A DNA stretch of 56,314 nt from Candidatus Mediterraneibacter norwichensis (GCA_019112765.1 DXIU01000061.1:1-56314); one strand, 5' to 3'. Shown: positions 17,733 to 25,749, counted from the first letter of the stretch. Numbers and translations are program-made. Notes: generated from the sequence alone by a model not told the origin.

Positions 17733-17969
17733 ATGGCAAGAATTATTGACAGTAAACAAAAAAATATGATCGGGGAAAAAGTACGGGAACTGCGTAAAGA
17801 ACGTAACATGAGCCAAGCGGAATTATCCGCTAAATTAGAGACATTGGCAATTTATATCTGCCGCGGCTCTATATCACGAATTGAAGATCAAAGTCGGACA
17901 GTTACCGATATCGAACTGTACGGGCTGTCACAGGTTCTTTCCACTCCTATTGAAGACTTTTTCAAATAG
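17733..17969 (+). CDS. XRE-family (Cro/CI-type) regulator
   Basis: A 78-residue protein consisting of one HTH domain: KVRELRKERNMSQAELSAKL, then GSISRIEDQSRTVTDIELYG and a hydrophobic end ALSTPIEDFF-like. The start is behind AGGAG. It is divergent from the WYL gene and shares its operator-rich promoter region. It ends at the bidirectional terminator at 18064. A single-domain Cro-like repressor acting as a dimer on the TGTC-N9-GACA sites is the simplest reading. Confidence 0.85.
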   Translation: MARIIDSKQKNMIGEKVRELRKERNMSQAELSAKLETLAIYICRGSISRIEDQSRTVTDIELYGLSQVLSTPIEDFFK

Positions 17970-18063
17970 CAAAATATACTCGTCTGCAGGGATGAATATA
18001 TAATCACACAATATCCGTAAGCGCCATCCTCATGTAGCTTGCAATTTTAATATTCTTACCACC

Positions 18064-18106
18064 ACACAAAAGAGTAGGCATTGAATCTTCGCCTACTCTT
18101 TTTGTG
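18064..18106. terminator. bidirectional terminator between the XRE gene and prfH
   Basis: CACAAAAGAGTAGGC (18064-18078) pairs with GCCTACTCTTTTTGTG (18091-18106). The A- and T-runs in the arms allow termination in both directions, for the convergent XRE and rtcB-prfH transcripts. Confidence 0.85.
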
Positions 18107-18188
18107 CCGATTTTGGAAAACACAGATTCGAAAAACTATACTCCAATACTAAACATATTGTTTAGAAACGTTATCCTAATCTTATATA

Positions 18189-18779
18189 CTATTTCTTCCT
18201 TCTAAACTCCATCCCCTCATACACTCTCACCGGATTTCCTCTCACGATCCGGTTATGTTCCCTCCATGCGGAATGTACCTGTTTCCCGCTTTCCTCTTTT
18301 TCTTTCTTCTCCAGGATCGCATTCAGCTTGTTCAGCGCATCCCTTTTATTCGCGAACTGGCTCCTTTCGGCAGTAGATGTCACCGTAATTCCTGTAGGAA
18401 TGTGAATCAGTCTAACGCCTGTCTCCACCTTATTGACATTCTGACCGCCCTTCCCGCCAGAATGAAAGCGCTCAAAACGGATGTCCTGATCTTTACATAC
18501 ATCCTCCGCCTCCGGTATGATACTCACATCGACAAACCAGTTTTTCCTCTTATGATTCGGTCTGAACGGACTTCTGCAAATCCACTGGATACTTCCTTCC
18601 AGCTCAGACAGATCCCTTTCTGTTGAAAACTGTATCGATGTATATCCTCCTGTTATCCTCGATGCATGGGAATACAGAAGCTCTATATCTGAATACTCTT
18701 TTTTCAATGCTTTAAACAGTTTACTTACTGCCAGCTCACACTCTGCCGGTCCCTGACCGGAACTGATCTGTATTATCAT
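18189..18779 (-). CDS. prfH: peptide chain release factor homologue PrfH
   Basis: A 196-residue class I release-factor-like protein with the catalytic GGQ loop intact ([20 protein letters not shown] near residue 107). It lacks the codon-reading domains of RF1/RF2, as PrfH does. The conserved NKRDALNKL and the [11 protein letters not shown] tail are present. PrfH is known to act with RtcB on ribosomes whose 16S rRNA has been cut in the decoding centre: RtcB reseals the RNA and PrfH releases the stalled peptide. It follows rtcB by 19 bases, in the same transcript. Confidence 0.92.
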   Translation of the reverse strand: MIIQISSGQGPAECELAVSKLFKALKKEYSDIELLYSHASRITGGYTSIQFSTERDLSELEGSIQWICRSPFRPNHKRKNWFVDVSIIPEAEDVCKDQDIRFERFHSGGKGGQNVNKVETGVRLIHIPTGITVTSTAERSQFANKRDALNKLNAILEKKEKEESGKQVHSAWREHNRIVRGNPVRVYEGMEFRRKK

Positions 18780-18798
18780 ATCTGCCTCACTTTCAATT

Positions 18799-19914
18799 TT
18801 ATTCTTTTCCGGCTTTAAAGCTATATACCGGTTTTAGGATCTCTTTGATTGCTATAGTATCCTTTACCGCTTCCTTTATTTCGCGCAGCCCCCGATATGC
18901 AAAAGGAGCTTCATCCAGCGTATCTGCACCTATACAGCTGCTGTAGATGCCCTTCATCTCTTTCTTAAATGCAGATACCGTATATCTTTGTTTTACGTCT
19001 TCCCGCTTCATGATCCGACCGGCGCCATGCGGAGCGGAATAATTCCATTCTGCATTTCCCCGTCCAATTCCGATAATGACGCCATCCCGCATGTTGACTG
19101 GGATAATTACCGTCTCACCTTCTGCGGCAGACACCGCGCCTTTTCTCAGAATCATTTTTTCTCCGGATGCATCCACATAATTATGGATTGACGAGTGAAC
19201 CTCCAGAATCTTCCATTTCATTCCCTTGCTCAGTTCATCCAGGATGATTTTTCTGTTCACTTCTGCATACTCCTGTACGACCTGCAGATCTTTTAGATAT
19301 GCTTCTTTGAGCGCTCCTTCAAGATAAGTCAGCTCATATGGAATATTTTCTTCCTTGTCCTTTATGATCTCCTGTCCTTGTTTCAGATAATATTCCGTGA
19401 CTTCTTTCCCAAGATACCTGCTTCCGGTATGGATCACCGCATAAAGGTTTCCATTTTTGTCTTGATCCAGCTCGATAAAATGATTTCCGCCTCCAAGGCT
19501 TCCCAATCCAAGACGAGCTTTTTCTGCCCGTACAGCTCCGCAGCAATGAAGGCGTGAAAAGTCAAACTCTTCCGCAAACCTGTGTATCTTTCTCCGGATT
19601 CTGGATCCCGCCGGTACGCTTTCGCGGATAACCGCATCGAGTTTCTGATACTCTGTCCGCTTCTGCTTTAATTTTGCCATTGTTATGCCGCAGCCGATAT
19701 CAATACCGATCACATTCGGCAGTACACGATCCCCAACTATCGCAGTAAATCCGATCGTCCCCACTTTTCCGGGATGAACATCCGGCATGATTCTGATCCT
19801 GCTTCCCTTAAACGCCTCATTATCGCAGAGCATCTTAATCTGCGAAAGGGCATAATCTTCAATTGTATCTGTGAATATTTTTGCTGATGCATAGATACCA
19901 TTAACTGTTTTCAT
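18799..19914 (-). CDS. rtcB: RNA ligase RtcB (PrfH-associated type)
   Basis: ATG 19914 behind AAAGGA starts a 371-residue protein; the longer frame upstream runs back into the terminator hairpin. RtcB signatures are present: [24 protein letters not shown] with the metal-binding Cys, GGGNHF, the HTGSRYLG loop, [15 protein letters not shown] and SAPHGAGR with the His that carries GMP. RtcB joins 2',3'-cyclic phosphate to 5'-hydroxyl RNA ends with GTP and Mn. Being paired with prfH points to repair of 16S rRNA cut by ribotoxins. A leader ORF and a terminator lie just upstream, suggesting attenuation. Confidence 0.93.
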   Translation of the reverse strand: MKTVNGIYASAKIFTDTIEDYALSQIKMLCDNEAFKGSRIRIMPDVHPGKVGTIGFTAIVGDRVLPNVIGIDIGCGITMAKLKQKRTEYQKLDAVIRESVPAGSRIRRKIHRFAEEFDFSRLHCCGAVRAEKARLGLGSLGGGNHFIELDQDKNGNLYAVIHTGSRYLGKEVTEYYLKQGQEIIKDKEENIPYELTYLEGALKEAYLKDLQVVQEYAEVNRKIILDELSKGMKWKILEVHSSIHNYVDASGEKMILRKGAVSAAEGETVIIPVNMRDGVIIGIGRGNAEWNYSAPHGAGRIMKREDVKQRYTVSAFKKEMKGIYSSCIGADTLDEAPFAYRGLREIKEAVKDTIAIKEILKPVYSFKAGKE

Positions 19915-19958
19915 ATAAATCCTTTCTCTGTCAGTGTTTTTTCGCGCAAAATAGGCGC

Positions 19959-19985
19959 AAAAAAACATCTCTGAAATCAGAGATG
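19959..19985 (-). terminator. intrinsic terminator/attenuator in the rtcB leader
   Basis: The minus strand forms CATCTCTG-ATTT-CAGAGATG followed directly by TTTTTTTG. It stands between the 25-codon leader ORF and rtcB, so transcripts from the promoter at 20201-20229 must read through it to reach rtcB-prfH. Confidence 0.8.
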
Positions 19986-20061
19986 GCAGATTGTCCAGTT
20001 ATGGCATAAGATATCAGACCAGACCATTTCTATCTGGAATACGATTTGTAAACTGATCTCT

Positions 20062-20139
20062 CTACTTAAACTGCCCGAGGACAATCCGTTCTCTGCTGTT
20101 TACCGTTGTTAATTTGAATAAAACTGTTTTCTGTCTCAT
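20062..20139 (-). CDS. 25-residue leader peptide of rtcB-prfH
   Basis: ATG 20139 lies behind AAAGGAGGAC, one of the best ribosome sites in the window. The peptide is MRQKTVLFKLTTVNSRERIV then LGQFK, basic, with no hydrophobic run. It lies about 55 bases below a consensus promoter and 76 bases before the terminator hairpin. A stretch inside it (GGATTGTCC) is complementary to GGACAATC just before the terminator. A role as a translated leader that senses ribosome function is inferred. It could also be a small functional protein. Confidence 0.6.
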   Translation of the reverse strand: MRQKTVLFKLTTVNSRERIVLGQFK

Positions 20140-20200
20140 AATTGTCCTCCTTTCACTTCCGTGTATATCAGTTCCATACAGTCATTTCTGACTGTTTTTC

Positions 20201-20229
20201 AGTATATTGTTTCCTCCATGGTTTGTCAA
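20201..20229 (-). promoter_or_regulatory. consensus sigma-A promoter of the rtcB leader
   Basis: The minus strand reads TTGACA (20224-20229), 17 bases, TATACT (20201-20206). The expected transcript begins with a 7-bp hairpin ACAGTCA-GAAA-TGACTGT (20178-20195), which could stabilise the 5' end. Confidence 0.8.
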
Positions 20230-20355
20230 TAACCTAGCCAGAAAAAAAATAAATCTGCTATTGGCAACCGTCATTCATTATTAAATATGTTCTTTTCAAA
20301 TCATCTGTTAAAATCCGTTGTAAAAAAATAAAAACAACTAACAATAAGATAAATT

Positions 20356-20465
20356 GTTACCGTGGGTAACCGGATTTGTGGGACAAATATTTTTGCAAGG
20401 GACCAGATACACGCAAACACACTGTTTCTGGCGGCTTTATTTATCCCACTGAGCATCCGGTTACC
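20356..20465. other. nested palindrome upstream of the mobilisation module (candidate oriT or origin)
   Basis: GGTAACCGGAT (20365-20375) pairs with ATCCGGTTACC (20455-20465), and GTGGGA (20378-20383) with TCCCAC (20444-20449). Inside are CCAGA/TCTGG and AAAC/GTTT. At the left edge a separate GTTACC-GTG-GGTAAC hairpin (20356-20370) competes for the same bases. The block is GC-richer than its AT-rich flanks and lies 200 bases before a relaxase-like gene. The rest of 20230-20660 is AT-rich with no gene visible. Confidence 0.5.
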
Positions 20466-20662
20466 TGCTGAATAATGTAATAAATTATAAATACTCTATG
20501 GATATTCAAACTATACTAATATTAAATATTATAAGGAAATAATAGTAATATAGATTATTATATTAATATTACTAATATATAGTATAAGAATAATAGTAAA
20601 AATTTATCACTTAATAACATTTGAATAAAAATATCAAGATCAACTAAGAAAGAAGGGAAACG

Positions 20663-20926
20663 ATGAGTTATTCAAAAGATTATACAAAAACGTACAAATT
20701 TCGTACTACCCCTGCACAGGCTGACGCACTCGAGTCTTATGCCGAAAGCAACAATTATTCAATATCCGAAGCAATACGAAAACTATTATTTAGTGATTCA
20801 GACTCCCTGTCTGTCCTTATTCATAAAGAACTGGTAAAACAACAGATATTTAATCTTTTGCAGAATACAAAAATGCCGCGGCAGACAAGAGAAAAACTAA
20901 TCGAAGAGGTGAACAAAATTGACTGA
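20663..20926 (+). CDS. ribbon-helix-helix protein (MobC/CopG-like)
   Basis: An 87-residue protein. KTYKFRTTPAQADALESYAE forms the strand-helix of a ribbon-helix-helix, followed by NNYSISEAIRKLLF as the second helix. Such proteins help relaxases at the transfer origin or act as repressors. A good GAAGGGAA ribosome site precedes it. Its end overlaps the relaxase-like gene by 8 bases, which suggests the two are translated together. Confidence 0.65.
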   Translation: MSYSKDYTKTYKFRTTPAQADALESYAESNNYSISEAIRKLLFSDSDSLSVLIHKELVKQQIFNLLQNTKMPRQTREKLIEEVNKID

Positions 20927-21434
20927 TGCCAATATCAAATTTGTAAATGGGACATACCAAAACACAGACGTGATACATAACACAATTTCTTATATTTTTC
21001 ATCTTAATAGTAAAAAGCCATTGCCAATCCGCTATTACGGACTGCCAAATATAGGATATCCGCCTGATCCTCAAAAGCTTATTGAAAAATATGAACAAAA
21101 TTACTATATGCAGAACCCGAAATATATTCCGCCACAGCAGCTCTGGCACATGATTATTACCCTGCCTTTCACTTTAGATGAAGCTTATGGCGATTATTTC
21201 TATATGGCAGACAGTATTGCCCGGATCTTCTCTTATGAATACCCGGTCTGTTACTCTTATCACACTGAAAACAAGACAACAGGAAATGAACATTCACATT
21301 TTCATTTCATTATCTCAACCGTGAGTTATCTCTCCAATCATCCTGCTCTTGATGAAAACAAAATGACTGATTATCTCGCAAAAATAAAACAGGCTGCCGA
21401 AAATTACAATGTAAATCTTACTCTAAAGGAGTGA
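20919..21434 (+). CDS. minimal relaxase-like (HUH) protein
   Basis: A 171-residue protein. TISYIFHLN near residue 24 resembles relaxase motif I with its Tyr. NEHSHFHFIISTVSYL near 126 resembles motif III, the His-rich metal site of MOBP/MOBV relaxases. Relaxases nick one strand at oriT and stay joined to it through the Tyr. This one lacks the long C-terminal part of ordinary relaxases (300 residues or more), so it may be a minimal domain version or a replication-type nickase. The palindrome at 20356-20465 is a possible target. Confidence 0.55.
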   Translation: MTDANIKFVNGTYQNTDVIHNTISYIFHLNSKKPLPIRYYGLPNIGYPPDPQKLIEKYEQNYYMQNPKYIPPQQLWHMIITLPFTLDEAYGDYFYMADSIARIFSYEYPVCYSYHTENKTTGNEHSHFHFIISTVSYLSNHPALDENKMTDYLAKIKQAAENYNVNLTLKE

Positions 21435-21444
21435 AAAATCAATT

Positions 21445-21636
21445 ATGTTTGAAACTTACGATGATATACTGACAATTGCTGATATTGCAGAGATCTTAAA
21501 GATAGGAACTACACAGGCATATAAAATCGTTCGTTCCGGTCAGCTGAAAGCATACAAAGAAGGAAAAGACTGGAAAATAACGAAGCATGCACTTATCAAA
21601 TACGTATTGGAACAAAGTCATCTTCACGAAAACTAA
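21445..21636 (+). CDS. excisionase-like helix-turn-helix protein
   Basis: A 63-residue protein of the MerR-like/HTH_17 type: LTIADIAEILKIGTTQAYKI, then VRSGQLKAYKEGKDWKITKHAL. This pattern is typical of Xis proteins and of element-borne DNA-binding proteins. It starts 10 bases after the relaxase-like gene, with the ribosome site AAAGGAGTGA formed by the end of that gene. No integrase is present nearby, so the module may be mobilised in trans. Confidence 0.7.
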   Translation: MFETYDDILTIADIAEILKIGTTQAYKIVRSGQLKAYKEGKDWKITKHALIKYVLEQSHLHEN

Positions 21637-21728
21637 TTCACAAATAGGAAATATGCATGCTGTATTTTGCTTGCTTAAAGGAACACCGTTTCCGATGTTC
21701 CTTATCTCTCAAATTATGGACTGCATTT

Positions 21729-21965
21729 TCAATCAGACTGATCTTCAGAATTGCATTTCTCCGGCTTCAAATAAACCGGCTGTCTTGTCCCGATGCTGAT
21801 ACTGATACCTGTATCTTCACACTCATCTTCATCATCATATGCATTGTCGGATTTTCCATACAGCACCGCATTTTTTGCCTCACATAATTTCAGACTGCAT
21901 TTTGATGCCGCCTCTGCTGCACTGTATCTTACCTCGTCAATAATATCCTCTAACATCCACCACAA
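21729..21965 (-). CDS. small acidic hypothetical protein
   Basis: A 78-residue frame starting at TTG 21965, 8 bases behind GGAGGTG; an ATG lies three codons in. Residues 4-40 are helical (MLEDIIDEVRYSAAEAASKC), and the rest is acidic (DDEDECED). No family recognised. A GACATTTTCTGTC palindrome, the same kind as those before the WYL gene, lies 77 bases upstream, so it may belong to the same regulon. Confidence 0.5.
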   Translation of the reverse strand: MWWMLEDIIDEVRYSAAEAASKCSLKLCEAKNAVLYGKSDNAYDDEDECEDTGISISIGTRQPVYLKPEKCNSEDQSD

Positions 21966-22041
21966 TTAAAATACACCTCCGCTTTCTGTCATAATTTTTC
22001 CATACTTTTTCCGTTCCATATTCAGAATATCAAGACGAATG

Positions 22042-22054
22042 GACATTTTCTGTC
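22042..22054. promoter_or_regulatory. third GACA-N5-TGTC palindrome
   Basis: GACATTTTCTGTC, flanked by ATG on the left as in the copy at 17592, lies upstream of the minus-strand small gene at 21729-21965 and 4.4 kb from the other two copies. Confidence 0.5.
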
Positions 22055-22142
22055 ACTAAATAAATTAACCTGAAAAATGCGATATTTATTTTCTTAAAGA
22101 AGCGATGGTCATTTTATCTTTTTGTCCCTTCACCTCTTTAAA

Positions 22143-22244
22143 ATGGATTGGCTCCTTATGTCCATTGTGCTGCTGTGCATTATGGCGATGATGCTGTATG
22201 CGGTGATTGGAGTTGTAGAGAAACTGTATCAGAAACGGATGTGA
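22143..22244 (+). pseudogene. remnant of an ABC transporter permease C-terminus
   Basis: A 33-codon frame: one hydrophobic helix (LLMSIVLLCIMAMMLYAVIG) ending in VVEKLYQKRM. This resembles the last membrane helix and cytoplasmic tail of SsuC/TauC-type permeases. Nothing before it continues the homology, and no ribosome site is seen. It marks the edge of the chromosome backbone next to the island, or an intact but unusual small membrane protein. Confidence 0.4.
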
Positions 22245-22458
22245 GGGCTGCGCCTCCAGGTCAGCCGGCTTGAGCCATGCAGCTCGTTTCCGCTTCGCTC
22301 CATCTCGCTCACGGGCTGCGCCTCCCTCCCGGCCGGCTTGAGCCATGCAGCTCGATTCCGCTTTGCTCCATCTCGCTCACGGGCTGCGCCTCCCTCCCGG
22401 CCGGCTTAAGCCATGCAGCTCGATTCCGCTTTGCTCCATCTCGCTCACGGGCTGCGCC
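22245..22458. repeat. three tandem 68-bp repeats plus a 10-bp partial copy
   Basis: Units at 22245-22312, 22313-22380 and 22381-22448, each beginning GGGCTGCGCC, and a partial unit at 22449-22458. Copies 2 and 3 differ at one base; copy 1 differs at several. The repeats are GC-rich and lie in the gap between the permease remnant and the transporter terminator. No start codon or ribosome site supports coding. Confidence 0.9.
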
Positions 22459-22461
22459 CTA

Positions 22462-22527
22462 TGCAAAAAGGAAAGAGGGGGAGTTCATTCGTGCGAGCAC
22501 GATGAACTCCCCCTCTTTCCTTTTTGC
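22462..22527. terminator. long perfect hairpin terminator downstream of the NSS transporter
   Basis: A perfect stem of about 26 bp (22462-22488 with 22502-22527) containing AAAAAGGAAAGAGGGGG and its complement, capped by CGTGC-GA-GCACG. The A5/T5 runs at the base allow termination in either direction; it lies 14 bases below the transporter stop. Confidence 0.85.
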
Positions 22528-22540
22528 GCATGACTTAAGC

Positions 22541-23911
22541 CTAGCCTGCAAATTTGCTCCAGTAGCCCTGGAGGAAGAGGAAGATTATGATTAATGGTAT
22601 GACGAAGGTTACGTATGGTCTTACCCATTTCGGGAATTTGGGGCCTTCTCCGGCGTTGGCTTCGGAGAGGAAGTTTTTCCAGCCCCAGCCGTAGCGTGTA
22701 GTACAGAACAGTACGTAAACCAGACTGCCGATGGGCAGGATGTTGTTGCTTACAATAAAGTCTTCCAGATCAAGGATGGCTGTTCCTTCTCCGAAGGGAG
22801 CGAACCCGCTCAGTACGTTGTATCCCAGCACGCACGGCATGGAGAGGAGGAGAATTGCCACAAGATTTCCTGCGACTGCCTTTCCTCTCGAACACCCTGT
22901 CAGATCCATCGCAAATGCGATAATGTTCTCAAATACGGCAATGATCGTAGATGCTGACGCAAAAAACATACACAGGAAGAAAATTGCTCCCCACAGCCTG
23001 CCGCCTGCCATGGAATTGAAGATATTCGGCAGAGTAATAAAAATCAGGTTCGGACCGCTGTCCGGGTTTACGCCGAAAGCGAAGCTGGCCGGGAAAATGA
23101 TCAGACCGGAGATCAGAGCAACGCTTGTATCAAGTACAGTAATAGCCACTGCCTCTCCCGCCAGTCTTCTCTTCTTATCTATATAGCTTCCGAAAATTGC
23201 CATTGCGCCGATTCCCAGGCTCAATGTAAAGAAAGACTGATTCATAGCCGCAGATATAACTTCCAGAATTCCAGCTTCTTTCATCTTTCCGAAATCCGGC
23301 AGGAGGTAAAATTCCAGTCCCGCTCCTGCTCCCGGAAGCGTAATCGCACGAACAGCAAGTATAATCAGAAGCACCAGAAGCAGAACCATCATGATTTTCG
23401 TTATGCCTTCGACTCCTTTCTGAAGCCCAAGTCTCACGATTCCAAAACATAGAATCACCACAAATGCCATAAATACAGTCATAAGTACCGGCTGCCCCAT
23501 CAGTTTTCCGAATTCACCCTCGATCTGGGCCGCATTCATTCCCGCAAAACTGCCTGCAGCCATTTTGTACAGATAAATCAGAAGCCAGCCGCCGATTGTG
23601 GTGTAAAACATCATCAGCAGATAGTTGCCCGCCATACCAAGCCACTTATACCAGTGCCACTTCGTTCCCAGCGGCTCCAGTTTATCAAAAGCCATGGCAA
23701 TACTGCAGCCGGCACCCCGGCCTACCGAAAATTCCATTACCATAATCGGCAGACCAAGAAGTACCAGGCACAGCAGATAGATCAGCACAAAGGCCGCTCC
23801 GCCGTACTGTCCGGTAATATATGGAAACCGCCATACATTGCCCAGGCCGATTGCGCACCCGGCCGAAATCAGAATAAATCCCAGACGGGAGCCGAATTTT
23901 TCCCTTTTCAT
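22541..23911 (-). CDS. NSS-family sodium-dependent transporter
   Basis: A 456-residue membrane protein with the neurotransmitter:sodium symporter opening SRLGFILISAGCAIGLGNVW and RFPYITGQYGGAAFVLIYL, and about eleven membrane segments. The family imports amino acids such as Met, Ala or Trp with sodium. Some bacterial members work with a tiny membrane subunit; none is seen adjacent. A ribosome site GAGGGA precedes the start. It stands alone as a single-gene unit ending in the strong hairpin at 22462. Substrate cannot be told from sequence by eye. Confidence 0.92.
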   Translation of the reverse strand: MKREKFGSRLGFILISAGCAIGLGNVWRFPYITGQYGGAAFVLIYLLCLVLLGLPIMVMEFSVGRGAGCSIAMAFDKLEPLGTKWHWYKWLGMAGNYLLMMFYTTIGGWLLIYLYKMAAGSFAGMNAAQIEGEFGKLMGQPVLMTVFMAFVVILCFGIVRLGLQKGVEGITKIMMVLLLVLLIILAVRAITLPGAGAGLEFYLLPDFGKMKEAGILEVISAAMNQSFFTLSLGIGAMAIFGSYIDKKRRLAGEAVAITVLDTSVALISGLIIFPASFAFGVNPDSGPNLIFITLPNIFNSMAGGRLWGAIFFLCMFFASASTIIAVFENIIAFAMDLTGCSRGKAVAGNLVAILLLSMPCVLGYNVLSGFAPFGEGTAILDLEDFIVSNNILPIGSLVYVLFCTTRYGWGWKNFLSEANAGEGPKFPKWVRPYVTFVIPLIIIFLFLQGYWSKFAG

Positions 23912-23979
23912 AAAGTATCCCTCTTTTCCTTGTATTTATATTGCTTTATCGGGCCGCATCCCCCTCTGGCTGCAGCTGT

Positions 23980-25101
23980 CTATACTTCAATCAGCTCATA
24001 CTCCCTGCTGCCAAGCCCGATCTTTTCCGCATGTGCCAGACAGGTCTTCCACTCGCTCTGCGGCGTTGTATTTACAAAATGATCGTGATGATCGCAGAAA
24101 TCTTTCTCATGCATCCGTTCATCCAGAAGACTCCCGGGTACGGGTTTCTGCGCATTGCAGGCGTCCGCGCAGGCCTGATCGAGAGCAACCGGATCAAAGC
24201 CTGCAAACATTCCTACGTCCGGAATAATAGGAACATCATTCTCAGCGTGGCAGTCGCAGTAAGGGGATACGTCCAGAACCAGATTAATATGGAAATTCGG
24301 TCTGCCGTCCACTACTGCCTTTGAATATTCGGCGATCTTCATGTTCAGTTCCTTAACTGCTGAAGAATTTTCATTATAGATCGCATCGAAATTGCATGCC
24401 CCGAGACATCTTCCGCAGCCTGCACATTTATCATGATCAATCACTGCCTTTTTATCCGGAAATGAAATTGCGCCATGCGCGCAGTTTCTGGAACAGACTT
24501 TACAGCCCACGCAGACTTCCGGGTCAACTGTCGGCTTTCCGCTGTTGTGCTGCTCCATCTTGCCGGCACGGCTGCCGCAGCCCATGCCGATATTTTTCAG
24601 ACAGCCGCCAAACCCCGCCATCTCATGTCCCTTAAAGTGGCTGAGGCTGATAAATACATCTGCATCCATAATCGCTTTTCCGATTTTCGCTTCTTTTACA
24701 AGTTCCCCGCCTTTTACCGGAACGCTTACATCATCCGTCCCTTTCAGGCCGTCTCCGATAATAATATGACAGCCTGTTGACAGCAGATTAAATCCATTTT
24801 CATACGCAGCGCTTAAATGTTCCAGCGCGTCCTTCCGACGGCCCACATAAAGTGTATTGCAGTCTGTAAGGAACGGCCGGCCTCCCAGTTCTTTTACCAC
24901 ATCTGCCACTGCCTTTGCGTAATTCGGCCGGAGATAGGACAGATTTCCCGGCTCGCCGAAATGAATCTTAATCGCTGTCATCTTTTTATTAAAATCAATA
25001 TTTCCGATTCCTGCCTTTTTTATAAGTTTCTGAAGCTTTTCCGGTAAACTGGTTCCTGGTTCTGCCCGGAAATCACAGAAGTAGACTTTTGATTTTTCCA
25101 T
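23980..25101 (-). CDS. DUF362 protein with two 4Fe-4S clusters
   Basis: A 373-residue protein. DUF362 domain (residues 1-185: KIHFGEPGNLSYLRPNYAK, GGRPFLTDCNTLY, HFKGHEMAGFGGCLKNIGMG). Two ferredoxin motifs follow, CVGCKVCSRNCAHG near 197 and CAGCGRCLGACNFD near 226, and a second part of DUF362 ends in GMFAGFDPVALDQACAD. Members are electron-transfer or metal-dependent enzymes of unknown substrate, common in anaerobes. GGAGGG precedes the start. It lies 68 bases upstream of the NSS transporter gene. Confidence 0.88.
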   Translation of the reverse strand: MEKSKVYFCDFRAEPGTSLPEKLQKLIKKAGIGNIDFNKKMTAIKIHFGEPGNLSYLRPNYAKAVADVVKELGGRPFLTDCNTLYVGRRKDALEHLSAAYENGFNLLSTGCHIIIGDGLKGTDDVSVPVKGGELVKEAKIGKAIMDADVFISLSHFKGHEMAGFGGCLKNIGMGCGSRAGKMEQHNSGKPTVDPEVCVGCKVCSRNCAHGAISFPDKKAVIDHDKCAGCGRCLGACNFDAIYNENSSAVKELNMKIAEYSKAVVDGRPNFHINLVLDVSPYCDCHAENDVPIIPDVGMFAGFDPVALDQACADACNAQKPVPGSLLDERMHEKDFCDHHDHFVNTTPQSEWKTCLAHAEKIGLGSREYELIEV

Positions 25102-25134
25102 CTTTTCCCTCCAAAAAATTATTGCAGAAAGATT

Positions 25135-25530
25135 TTATTTAGCCACGCGAAAACTGGTTGCCGTCACCGCCGCAGTCAGGTTGCCCAGATCATCTTTTAC
25201 ATCAATTCTGTAATAGCTGGTCGTCCTGCCATTTTTAATACAGACCGCTTCTGCTGTCAGCTTCGTCCCTTTCGCCCGGCTCAGATAGGTAATCTGGGAA
25301 TCCATCGAAACATACCCCATTTCCTGCCAGTTTGTCGCCACAGCCAGAGCAAAGTCTGCCAGAGTAAAATATACGCCGCCCATCACTGCACCCATAGCAT
25401 TTTTGTGCCTGTCTTCAATCATCAGGCTGCATTTTGCATAGTGATCATCCACTTCTTCTATATAGGCACCGTTATCTGTTGCAAAACGATCCTGTTCAAA
25501 CATCTTTCTTACTTCTTCTGATGGCTTCAT
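25135..25530 (-). CDS. PaaI-type thioesterase (hotdog fold)
   Basis: ATG 25530 behind AGGAGG gives 131 residues; the longer frame is unsupported. NAMGAVMGGVYFTLADFALA is the PaaI/YdiI-type active-site helix with the preceding Asn-Ala and the Gly-Gly. The rest (MGYVSMDSQITYLSRAKGTK) fits the hotdog sheet. The family hydrolyses acyl-CoA thioesters, here of unknown acyl group. It lies 33 bases upstream of the DUF362 gene in the same direction, so the two may be co-transcribed. Confidence 0.85.
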   Translation of the reverse strand: MKPSEEVRKMFEQDRFATDNGAYIEEVDDHYAKCSLMIEDRHKNAMGAVMGGVYFTLADFALAVATNWQEMGYVSMDSQITYLSRAKGTKLTAEAVCIKNGRTTSYYRIDVKDDLGNLTAAVTATSFRVAK

Positions 25531-25623
25531 CTTTGATTCCTCCTGACTGAATTTTCGTATGCATGTACAGCCAAAAATCTGCACACTGACTTTATCAGTA
25601 TATCATATGATTTCTCTTTGCAG

Positions 25624-25670
25624 CAAAGAAAAAGCGCAATCCCTGGAATTTCCGGGATTGCGCCTTTTTT
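25624..25670. terminator. terminator below tRNA-Thr
   Basis: GCGCAATCCC (25634-25643) pairs with GGGATTGCGC (25654-25663), flanked by an A-rich run on the left and T6 on the right, so it can work on either strand. It most likely ends the minus-strand tRNA transcript. Confidence 0.85.
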
Positions 25671-25676
25671 CAACCA

Positions 25677-25749
25677 AGCCGGAAATCAGACTTGAACTGA
25701 CGACCCCTTCATTACGAGTGAAGTGCTCTACCGACTGAGCTATTCCGGC
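25677..25749 (-). tRNA. tRNA-Thr, anticodon CGU
   Basis: A 73-base cloverleaf without encoded CCA. Acceptor GCCGGAA pairs with TTCCGGC, D-arm GCTCAGTCGGTAGAGC, anticodon stem CTTCA/TGAAG around loop CTCGTAA (anticodon CGT), T-loop GTTCAAGTC. Discriminator base is T. Confidence 0.95.

Noticed and set aside
19914-20229. rtcB leader considered as a T-box or known riboswitch
   Set aside because: No T-box sequence or specifier loop is seen; the translated leader ORF with terminator fits better.
22086-22346. 86-codon minus-strand frame across the tandem repeats
   Set aside because: Low-complexity basic translation of repeat DNA, without a ribosome site.
22245-22458. Tandem repeats considered as a CRISPR array
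   Set aside because: The units are 68 bp and directly adjacent with no unique spacers, and no cas genes are in the window.
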